Shown: one piece after another, positions 25,225-32,223 of the stretch | Layout of the letters: each line of letters begins with the position of its first letter | Position numbering within the stretch: the first letter of the stretch is position 1 | Origin: Bradyrhizobium sp. | GTDB lineage: Bacteria; Pseudomonadota; Alphaproteobacteria; Rhizobiales; Xanthobacteraceae | Assembly (NCBI GenBank): GCA_028290305.1 | Contig: JAQGKC010000107.1 | Coordinates: 1-44,063 of the forward strand | Length of the DNA: 44,063 nt | Reading direction: 5' to 3' | Made by a program: the position numbers and the translations under genes | Notes under the pieces: model-generated | The model's database searches: none | Told to the model about the DNA's origin: nothing | The model's input: the letters and a program-made list of their open reading frames with translations, nothing else

Positions 25225-26385
25225 CTAGAGAATGGGCGTGTTGAGAATACGGTCGCTCACGCCGATGCGGCTCGACGCGTTGCGCGCCATTTCCTGGCGC
25301 GCGACTTCCATCTGGGCGGGCGTGCGGATCGACTGTTCCTGGTCCAGCCAATCGCGGGCAAAGGAATAGACGAAGGCACAGCGGGAGTAGCGCTTCTGCG
25401 AATAGCGCATCAGGCGCTGCTCGACCGGCGCGTCGGTCTGGAGCATTTCATGCGCCAGCAGGAGGCCGTCTTCGACGGCCATCGCGGCGCCCTGCGTCAG
25501 ATGCGGCGGCACCACATGGGCCGCGTCGCCCCCGATCACCACCCGCCCGCGGTGCCACGGCCAGGGCACCAGCATCGGCTCAAGCGGGCCATAGACGATC
25601 TCCGATGCATCGTTCAGCCCTGCGCTGATTTCCGCAACATAGCCGCCGAACGCCGCGAGCCGCTCGCGCAACCGATCAACCAGAGTCGCGCGTGCGTAGA
25701 CCGCGTCGGCCGGCTCCGGGCAGATGTGGAAGAGGTACATGAGGTCCCGGGCAATCGGCATTGCGCCGGTCTTGCATCCGAGCCCCTGGATGAATTCCAT
25801 GCCAGTGACGCCTGACGGCCTCGGGACCTGAAGCCGCCATGCACCGACGCCGCAATGCCGCGGCTGGAACATGTCGCCGACCACATGTTCGCGCGTGGTG
25901 GAGCGAATTCCGTCGAATCCGGCCAGCAGATCGAAGCTCTCGCGGCGGCCGTCGGACAGAGTCACCGAGACGCGGCCAGGCTCGTCTTGAATTTCGGTCA
26001 CTTGCAGACCAAGGCGTAAGGTGACGCCGTGCCGCTGCGCCTCGGTCAGCAGGATATCGTGCAGGTCGGATCGGCGAAGGGCGCAGACCGGCGGAGTGCG
26101 ATCGTCGCCCAGCAAGAATTTGTGATGGGCGATCAGCCGGTGGTCGGCGTCGTAGATCGACATGTGATCGTAGATGTAGCCTCGCTCCAGCACCTGATCC
26201 AGCACGCCGAGCGCATCGTAAACGCGTAGCGCATTGGCCGGCTGCCCCAACCCGACGCCTGGCACGTCGAAATTCGGCCTGCGCTCGATCAGCGTAACCT
26301 CGACGCCGCGCCGGGCGAAGAAGATCGCCGCGGACAATCCGCCTACCCCGCCGCCGACCACCAGAACGCGCTTCATATCATTCAT
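25225..26385 (-). CDS. FAD-dependent aromatic monooxygenase (salicylate/6-hydroxynicotinate hydroxylase-like)
   Basis: This 386-residue group A flavin hydroxylase uses NAD(P)H and O2 to hydroxylate an activated ring, sometimes cleaving it. It shows VVGGGVGGLSAAIFFARRGVEVTLIE at 8-33, the DG motif in LLAGFDGIRSTTRE near 157, and the GD motif GGDAAHVVPPHLTQGAAMAVEDG near 290-312. NicC of nicotinate breakdown and the ring-opening MHPC oxygenase of vitamin B6 breakdown are in this family. With MarR regulators upstream and a hydratase downstream it looks like part of an aromatic or N-heteroaromatic pathway; the substrate cannot be read from the sequence. Confidence 0.87.
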   Translation of the reverse strand: MNDMKRVLVVGGGVGGLSAAIFFARRGVEVTLIERRPNFDVPGVGLGQPANALRVYDALGVLDQVLERGYIYDHMSIYDADHRLIAHHKFLLGDDRTPPVCALRRSDLHDILLTEAQRHGVTLRLGLQVTEIQDEPGRVSVTLSDGRRESFDLLAGFDGIRSTTREHVVGDMFQPRHCGVGAWRLQVPRPSGVTGMEFIQGLGCKTGAMPIARDLMYLFHICPEPADAVYARATLVDRLRERLAAFGGYVAEISAGLNDASEIVYGPLEPMLVPWPWHRGRVVIGGDAAHVVPPHLTQGAAMAVEDGLLLAHEMLQTDAPVEQRLMRYSQKRYSRCAFVYSFARDWLDQEQSIRTPAQMEVARQEMARNASSRIGVSDRILNTPIL

Positions 26386-26419
26386 CGAAACCTCGGAGCA
26401 TCAGCACCGCTCGCGAGCG

Positions 26420-26459
26420 GTCAATATATGACTTATGTTATATAATTGACACCCGTCAA
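26420..26459. promoter_or_regulatory. AT-rich operator-like repeats upstream of the FAD monooxygenase
   Basis: GTCAA at 26420-26424 and TTGAC at 26446-26450 face each other across an AT-rich centre, and a further GTCAA follows at 26455. The site lies 35 bases upstream of the monooxygenase start, downstream of two MarR genes. MarR proteins commonly bind such AT-rich palindromes over promoters, so this is the likely MarR target. Confidence 0.45.
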
Positions 26460-26496
26460 TATGCTGCGCGCGGCCTTGCAGGCGGTCGAGAAAAGT

Positions 26497-27000
26497 TTAG
26501 TCGCGAAGCCCGGGGGCGCCGAACCGGCCGACGTAGAAGGCAACAATCTCGTGCGTGGCCTCCCGTTCGGCGACGGTCGCCTGCTTCCTGAACGCCTCGA
26601 TTTCCAGATGCGCTTTCTCGACGATTCCGAACAATCGCGCCTCCGCCGCCGGCGTCGTGCGGACAAGCATGGTGCGCCGGTCCGTCGGGGATTGGGCGCG
26701 CGTGACATAACCCGCAGCCTCAAGTTGCTTCACGAGGCGGGACGCCAGCGCCGGGACGATATTCAATCGATCCGCAAGCTGTCCCACCGTCAGCGCGCCT
26801 TCGGCTGCGCCGTAGATCTGGATCAGCGCCTGATGCTCCAGCGGGCCGATGCCGAACTTTCGCGCACAGCCGTCGATGATCATCTGTGCCTTGCGAATGA
26901 CGTAGCGCGCCTGCGCCACCTGACTCATGTAGTCCCGGAACGCATAGCTGTGCTTGGTGCGGTCGTTATCGACCCAGGCGACCCGCCGTTTCTGTTTCAT
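26497..27000 (-). CDS. MarR-family transcriptional regulator
   Basis: This 167-residue winged-helix regulator has the recognition region VGQLADRLNIVPALASRLVKQLEAAGYVTRAQSPTDRRTMLVRTT, which carries the MarR wing signature DRR. An N-terminal helix pair provides dimerisation. It sits directly upstream of the FAD monooxygenase, and 27 bases after another MarR gene on the same strand. Regulators of nicotinate and picolinate pathways (NicR, PicR) are MarR proteins, which is compatible but not proof of a similar substrate. Confidence 0.9.
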   Translation of the reverse strand: MKQKRRVAWVDNDRTKHSYAFRDYMSQVAQARYVIRKAQMIIDGCARKFGIGPLEHQALIQIYGAAEGALTVGQLADRLNIVPALASRLVKQLEAAGYVTRAQSPTDRRTMLVRTTPAAEARLFGIVEKAHLEIEAFRKQATVAEREATHEIVAFYVGRFGAPGLRD

Positions 27001-27027
27001 CGACCTGGTAGACCTTCAATTATGCTT

Positions 27028-27609
27028 CTATTTGGAAACCCGGCGGGTTTCGATCACTTTTATTTCGGCAAGCGCGTGTTCCGAGTTCTGCAGCAAGTCG
27101 CCAGCAAAGGCGTTGACGCTCTCGAGTTGGCTGCGATCAATGCCTTTGAACAGAATGTCATTGATCGAGCATACCATGGGGGCCACGTTGCGAACGGCGT
27201 GTTCGCCCTTTTCGGAAAGCGTGATCAGAACGCCGCGTTTGTCGGTGCTGTTTGGTCGCTTGGTCAGCAGTCCCTTGCGAATAAGGCGCCCTACCTCAGT
27301 GGTGACATGGGTCGCCGCAAGGCCGATGTGGTTGGCCAGAGTTGCAATCGCAATTCCATTGTCGCCCTGGCGATAGGCGACGCCGATCAGGACTGTGAAC
27401 TGACTGCCCGTCAGACCCAGTTGTCGTCCAAACGCTTCCCGGCAAGCTGTCAGGCGGCTCAGCGCCTGGACCAGACGATAGATCGTGTCCCGCATCCAGT
27501 CGTCCGACCCACCCTTCAACAGGTCTTTTCTCGAGGTTGTCAGTGGCGACGTGAACTTTGATCGCGAGGCGGCCGACGGACGGGCCGCGTTCGTAGTTTT
27601 CTTTGCCAT
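27028..27609 (-). CDS. MarR-family transcriptional regulator (second, longer)
   Basis: This 193-residue MarR protein has about 40 extra N-terminal residues rich in Ser, Thr and Lys. The winged helix is at about 85-140 (IATLANHIGLAATHVTTEVGRLIRKGLLTKRPNSTDKRGVLITLS). It differs clearly from its neighbour, so the pair is not a recent duplication. Its likely original target was the flavin reductase/monooxygenase pair just upstream, whose genes are now broken. Confidence 0.9.
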   Translation of the reverse strand: MAKKTTNAARPSAASRSKFTSPLTTSRKDLLKGGSDDWMRDTIYRLVQALSRLTACREAFGRQLGLTGSQFTVLIGVAYRQGDNGIAIATLANHIGLAATHVTTEVGRLIRKGLLTKRPNSTDKRGVLITLSEKGEHAVRNVAPMVCSINDILFKGIDRSQLESVNAFAGDLLQNSEHALAEIKVIETRRVSK

Positions 27610-27660
27610 AGCAATCAGTGATCCAGAGCGCGTGCCGTTAAAGGTTGAGCATAAATCATA

Positions 27661-28174
27661 TTACCAGCCATGCAGCGAGTAATCGACGCCCTTGGGGGTG
27701 TCGATCTCCAGATCGGGCTCCAACTGCCGATAGCGTCCCCCGTAGAATAGCAGTGGACGTGGCGTTGCGGCATTGGTGACTGCGTAGGAGACGACGCGAC
27801 CCACCATGATCACGTGATCGCCGGCATCGTGGCAAGCAAAACGCTCGCATTGAACGGTTGCACTGGCGCCGTGGATCAGCGGGATGCCGTTGGTGCCTTC
27901 GACGTTTTCGGACGCCGTCCCACTTGTCGGCCGAAGCGCGCGCAAACCGGTTTGACGTGTCACTTTGCGTATCGCTGAGGATGCTTACTGCATAATGCAA
28001 GGCTTGCGTCCAGATGTCGAACGCGCGGCTGTTGCGGGCGATGCTGAACAGGATCAGGGGTGGATCCAGCGACACCGAATTGAATGAACTCACCGTGGCG
28101 CCAATCCGTTCTCCATCGTTTGACATAGTCGAAACGATGGCCACACCGGTTGGAAACAGGCCAAGCGCGTTACG
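27661..28174 (-). pseudogene. Flavin reductase (HpaC-like), frameshifted and 5'-truncated
   Basis: Reading leftward from 28174 the frame gives RNALGLFPTGVAIVST and continues ERIGATVSSFNSVSLDPPLILFSIARNSRAF, the start of a flavin reductase domain. After SADKWDG near 27920 homology shifts to another frame (SENVEGTNGIPLIHG ... MVGRVVSYAV ... LLFYGGRYRQLE) and ends normally at 27661. One extra base, or two missing, within 27910-27921 explains this. Upstream of RNALG an in-frame stop appears and the sequence becomes that of the oppositely oriented HpaB remnant. Such reductases supply reduced flavin to HpaB-type monooxygenases, so these two damaged genes once formed a pair. Confidence 0.85.
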
Positions 28175-29231
28175 TGATAACCACCTCTACGTGGCCTATG
28201 CGATCGTGCCGCCGCAGATCGATCGCAGCAAGCCGGCGTCAAAGCAGTCCGAGCCCGATCTTTACGCCGGCGTGGTGCGCGAAGTCGAAGGCGGAATCAT
28301 CGTCAAGGGCGGCCAGCAACTGGCCACTGGCGGCGTCTTCGCCGACTATCTGCATCTGAGCAGCATTCACCCGTTGCAGCCCGGAGACGAGGCCTATGCC
28401 ATCAGCGTCGCGGTGCCGATGAGCGCGCCTGGGGTCAAAATGTATTCGCGCCGCGCGTTCGCGCAGCACGCCACCAATTCGTTCGACTACCCGCTGTCCA
28501 GCCGTTTCGACGAGACCGACAGTTTTGTTGTCCTCGACGACGTGTTCGTACCGTGGGAACACGTTTTCATCTATGGCGACATCGAATTGTGCCGGGACCA
28601 GTGGTGGAAGACGCCGTCGCACACCTACGGCAATCACCAGGCCCAGGCGCGCTTCGCCACCAAGCTGCGGTTTCTGCTCGGGATGGCCAAGAAGATGAAC
28701 GAGGCCACCGGCAACGACGCCGCACCGCCGGTGATGGTGCCGATGGGCGAGCTCGCGGCGCTCGCCTCGATCGTCGAGGGGATGCATCTCGCACAGGAGG
28801 CCCTGGCCACCTTCGACGACGAGGGCGTGTTGTGGCCGTCCAAGAGCATGCTCTACGCGGTCATGGCGCTGCAGGGTGAGATCAATCCGCGCATGATCGA
28901 CATCGTCCGCGAACTGACGGGAGCGGCGATGATCTCCCTGCCCTCGTCGGTCAAGGATTTTGATAACCCGGAAGCCGCCGAGGATATCGCCCGGTTCTAC
29001 AAGTCGTCGCATATGAGTGCGCGTGAACGCGTCGCCCTGATGCGGCTGGCGTGGGATTTCATCGGCACCGAGTTCGGCAACCGTCACCAGCAGTACGAAA
29101 AGTTTTACGGCGGCGCATCGTTTATCGTGAAAATGAACATGTTCCGCGCATACGACTTTAAGCGAGCGGGAGCGCTCGTCGATCGCGCGCTCAGCCTGCC
29201 CCCGGTGCAAGGCGACCAGGCTGGTTCGTAA
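28138..29231 (+). pseudogene. HpaB-type flavin-dependent monooxygenase, N-terminal third missing
   Basis: Homology to 4-hydroxyphenylacetate 3-hydroxylase oxygenase subunits starts abruptly at 28173 with RDNHLYVAYAIVPPQIDRS, which corresponds to about residue 150 of full proteins. It then runs uninterrupted to the natural end (HQQYEKFYGGASFIVK). The open frame from ATG 28138 would give 364 residues against the usual 480-520, its first dozen residues being reverse-strand reductase sequence. The lost N-terminal domain helps form the substrate and flavin pocket, so activity is doubtful. These enzymes use FADH2 from a separate reductase, here the broken gene next door. Confidence 0.8.
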
Positions 29232-29259
29232 AAAAATGGCGCCGGATGATCCGGCGCCA
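29230..29259 (-). terminator. Rho-independent terminator for the GntR-2 operon
   Basis: A perfect ten-base stem, TGGCGCCGGA/TCCGGCGCCA with a three-base loop (29237-29259), is followed on the minus strand by seven T (plus-strand A-run 29230-29236). It lies 41 bases after the GntR stop at 29300 and is oriented for leftward transcripts. The A-run overlaps the stop codon of the HpaB remnant. Confidence 0.85.
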
Positions 29260-29299
29260 CTTACGTCAGATACGACGGTTGCCGAGCCGTCCCATGCGA

Positions 29300-29986
29300 T
29301 CAGGCCGCGCTTTCCTCCGCGCTGAATGCCTCATAGGCTGCGTTCGCGGAGAGATGCGCGTTCTCCACATGCTTCACCGCGGCACTGCGGGCGGCATTGC
29401 CGTTGTTCGCAGCGATAGCCTCATAGATTGCCTTCATCTCCTGCAGGCTGACCTTGGCTCGGCCGGGCTGCGACATCGAATGCGCGCGCAAGAAATTGAC
29501 GCGCGCCAGCAGGCCGTTCAGCGTTTGCTCGATGATGCGGTTGCCGCAGATCCGAAGAATATGGCTGTAGAATTCCGACGTTGCTGACACTTCAGTCTGC
29601 ATGTCGTTGGCGCGAACTGCCTTGCCGAAGGCGGCGAGCGACGCGCGCATCATCTTGAGGTCGTCCGGCGTGGCCCGCTTGGCAGCAATGAAGGCGGCTT
29701 CGCCTTCCAGCAGCGCCCGCACGTTATAGATCTCAGCCGCATGATCACGGGTCAGCACCGGGATCTGCGGGCCGCGATTCGGAATGATGCAGACCAGGCG
29801 CTCGGCTTCCAAGCTACGCAGCGCCTCGCGGATCGATGGACGGCTGACCCCCAGCATCTCGCACAGGCTGGCCTCGACCAGTCTGTCGCCCGGCTTGAAC
29901 ATGCCTTCAACAATCGCCTCACGCAGCTTTTCGACGATCTGCTGCTGAACTGTCTTGGGCGAAATCCGAAGATTAAGAGGTGCCAT
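29300..29986 (-). CDS. GntR/FCD-family regulator (paralogue 2)
   Basis: This 228-residue regulator is almost collinear with the one at 18543 (LRISPKTVQQQIVEKLR, GVSRPSIREALR, HILRICGNRIIE, SMSQPGRAK). The recognition helix is virtually identical, so both should bind the same DNA. The ATG at 29986 is preceded by AAAGGA and overlaps the upstream gene's stop by 14 bases; a longer frame to 30130 merely covers that gene. The FCD domain shows the same substituted metal positions as paralogue 1. It should repress its own operon through the operator at 30689-30699. Confidence 0.92.
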   Translation of the reverse strand: MAPLNLRISPKTVQQQIVEKLREAIVEGMFKPGDRLVEASLCEMLGVSRPSIREALRSLEAERLVCIIPNRGPQIPVLTRDHAAEIYNVRALLEGEAAFIAAKRATPDDLKMMRASLAAFGKAVRANDMQTEVSATSEFYSHILRICGNRIIEQTLNGLLARVNFLRAHSMSQPGRAKVSLQEMKAIYEAIAANNGNAARSAAVKHVENAHLSANAAYEAFSAEESAA

Positions 29987-30665
29987 TTTCCTTTGATTTT
30001 CCGATTTGTCGCGGTCCGAGACGATCGAAAACGGAATAGCTCGCCTTGAACCATTCATTCTTGGCCAGCCGATTCCGCCACGGCGTGTTGCGGGCTGCTT
30101 CTCGCTCCGGAGATTGCAACGCCCTGGCATCTGCTAGGTAATGCAGCGCCATGTGCGTATAGGGGCCCGGGACGCCATCTGCAATCCGCATCCGGCGCAC
30201 CAACAACCAGTCCTTGCACTCCATCAACAGCGGAATATGGTCGGTGTCATACCAGCCGTTGAAGTCATCGTGGTGCTCCGCCGGAATGTTGAACAGCACG
30301 GCATAAAGCACCGGCGCATCCATCAGCCTGTCCGTTTCGGCCGGGTTGTCGGGGGTGACCGAGGTCTCGCCGCCGAGATAGCGCGTGAATCCCATCACAT
30401 TGGCGAGCATCCAGGCGGTTTCTTCCGATGGATTGTTCTTGATCACCTTGTAGGCGTCGCTGGACAGCACGTTGATGTCGTCCATTTCGTACACCGCGAG
30501 AAAGCCGCCGTCGCCCTGGCGGCTGTAGCGCTGCGCGCTGACGAAGCCCTCGCACGCCATGCGCACGGGGATATGGTGCGTGTCGTACCATCCGTGAAAC
30601 CTGTCCACGAAGGAAGGGTCCGGAACCATTTCCGAAAAAAGTACAGCTTGGCCCTTAATGCTCAT
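29973..30665 (-). CDS. Protein with two dimeric alpha/beta-barrel (EthD/DUF4286-like) repeats
   Basis: This protein of about 230 residues contains two related halves. The first has DRFHGWYDTHHIPVRMACEGF near 20-40 and the second DDFNGWYDTDHIPLLMECKDW near 133-153. Each is followed by a strand with an YEM/LHY-type core. Single such domains are small ferredoxin-like barrels that usually dimerise; here two are fused in tandem. Relatives occur beside catabolic flavoenzymes as accessory or decarboxylase/cyclase-like proteins, but no defined reaction can be assigned. The ATG at 30665, with GGA five bases before it, is preferred over a TTG at 30674. Confidence 0.7.
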   Translation of the reverse strand: MSIKGQAVLFSEMVPDPSFVDRFHGWYDTHHIPVRMACEGFVSAQRYSRQGDGGFLAVYEMDDINVLSSDAYKVIKNNPSEETAWMLANVMGFTRYLGGETSVTPDNPAETDRLMDAPVLYAVLFNIPAEHHDDFNGWYDTDHIPLLMECKDWLLVRRMRIADGVPGPYTHMALHYLADARALQSPEREAARNTPWRNRLAKNEWFKASYSVFDRLGPRQIGKSKENGTS

Positions 30666-30680
30666 AATTTCCAAACTCGA

Positions 30681-30728
30681 TTGACAGATTGTCTGACGAA
30701 AGGATACTTATTCCTCGACAACTGTCAA
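30681..30728. promoter_or_regulatory. Divergent promoters with GntR-type operator
   Basis: On the plus strand a perfect -35 TTGACA (30681-30686) is followed by GATTGTCTGACGA, holding the near-palindrome TTGTC-T-GACGA at 30689-30699, and then an ATACTT-like -10 near 30704. On the minus strand TTGACA (30728-30723) and TATCCT (30706-30701) are 16 bases apart and face the gene starting at 30665. The minus -35 lies within GACA-AC-TGTC. Outer arms TTGACAG and CTGTCAA are inverted copies. The module matches the one at 23227-23255, so both belong to one regulon. Confidence 0.65.
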
Positions 30729-30746
30729 GGACCGGAAGCCATCGCC

Positions 30747-31079
30747 ATGAAACTGAACATCCGCCGCACCGGTACGATCGTCGAAGACAAGAACGAACAC
30801 GCTGGACGCAAGGTTGCCGTGCCGGTCCGCAAAGTCGCGGTGATTGCGGTGATTGAAAACCCCTACGCTTCGAAGGCGGTGGAGGACCTGAGTCCCCTGA
30901 TCGAGGCCAGCGCGGAGCTGGGCGAAATGATGGGAAAAATGGCGCTGCAGGCGCTCGGATCGTTCGAGGCCCAGAGCTACGGCAAGGGCGGTCTCGTCGG
31001 CCTGCTGTTCGCGTCGATCAGCTGGGCGGTTATGCGAACACGATTGCCAGCTTTCCGCACGCTGCCTTCGAGCACGTAG
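30747..31079 (+). pseudogene. AA_synth (DUF1185) family protein, 3'-truncated
   Basis: The frame begins MKLNIRRTGTIVEDKNEHAGR and continues with VIENPYASKAVEDLSPLIEASAELG and FEAQSYGKGGLVG, matching the first half of the AA_synth family (normally about 190 residues). After residue 85 or so, near 31000, the sequence turns into the reverse complement of the neighbouring cyclase gene and runs to a chance stop at 31079. About 100 C-terminal residues are lost. The family's reaction is not established, though members recur in catabolic clusters for N-containing aromatic compounds. The promoter is intact and carries the GntR-type operator. Confidence 0.75.
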
Positions 31080-31882
31080 CGTACGCCTAGCTCGCGCCCA
31101 ACCTGGCGGATATCGGTGGATTTTCCCTTATAGGTAAACGAGGAATTTCGGGCGATAACGAAGAGCCACTTCGCTTTGGATAGCGCCGTGATGATGTCTT
31201 CTGCGATTCCATCGGCGAAGAACTCTTGATCGACGTCGCCGCTCATATTCTGGAAAGCAAGGACTGCGATCGATGGTCTTTCTGGAAGCGCAAGGGATAC
31301 TGAAGCACCTTGGCGTGCCCCGGGCTCATTCTGCGACTGCAGCTTTAGCTCAGCCGCGATTCCGACTTGAAGCGAATATACCCGGATCGGATCGGTGATG
31401 TTCTTCAGTCGGGTAGCGCCGAGATCGCTGACCGCCAGATCTAGGCGCGCCTTGACTTGTCGATAAGCATCTTCGGAAAGGCAAATACCACCGGGCAGCG
31501 CTATTCCTTCAAGGCGCGCGGCGATATTGACGCCGTCACCCATCAGGTCGCCATCGCGCTCCTCGACGACGTCGCCGAGATGTATACCGATCCGAAAATC
31601 GATGCGCCGCTCGGGCGGTAGACCCGCGTTACGCTCGACCATGCCGTTTTGTATTTCGATTGCGCAGAGCACCGCGTTGACGACGCTCCGAAATTCGACC
31701 AGAACCCCATTGCCAGTCCGTTTGACAACACGTCCATTGTGAACGGCGATCGTCGGATCGACCAAATCGCTCTGGAGCGTCCGCAGCCGAGCCAGCGTGC
31801 GATCTTCGTCGGCACCCGTGAGCCGGCTATATCCGACAATATCGGCCGCCAGTATCGCCGTGATTTTTCGTGTGTCGCTCAT
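30977..31882 (-). pseudogene. Class III adenylate/guanylate cyclase, 3'-truncated and with altered metal site
   Basis: The reading frame of 301 residues starts MSDTRKITAILAADIVGYSR and has a cyclase homology domain to about residue 170. A second domain of the type found in large rhizobial cyclases follows (IAVLAFQNMSGDVDQEFFADGIAEDIITALSK ... YVLEGSVRKAGNRVRITAQLIDA). After LIDA the frame enters the AA_synth remnant and stops at 30977, so the usual C-terminal TPR region of about 250 residues is gone. The first metal Asp (14) is present, but the second, normally in TGDG, is Asn58 (TGNG, codon AAT). Catalysis is therefore doubtful even in the retained domain. Confidence 0.78.
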
Positions 31883-32223
31883 GCTGGAGCGGACTTTTGC
31901 TCGGGGCGACATCCGCTGGCCAGTTAAGCCGTGCAAATAGTTAGTAATGTCTCGCTCTTGATTGATGCACCGAGGCCGCAATATCGATCGGCACTTGCCG
32001 TCAAATTTGCAGCCGCTGTGACACCCTGAACGTCACAGTCTCGGAGATCCTGGTTTCGAACAGAGGTCGTGCCTTTTCTCGCCGAAACAATTAGCAGCTT
32101 TTTGGAAGGCTTTGCTGGCGCATCCGACGTTGAGCGACCTAAAGAATTCAGAGGATTGCCGGCCCGACGACTCACATGTCGACGGTTATGGCCGGGCAGC
32201 GTCCACATTTTCGGAGAGGTGCT

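Noticed and set aside
26446..27561. Plus-strand 371-codon frame over the MarR genes
   Set aside because: Antisense to two clear MarR genes with proper signature motifs.
30141..31079. Long plus-strand frame of 312 codons
   Set aside because: Its first two thirds are antisense to the barrel-domain gene; only the part from 30747 has homology.
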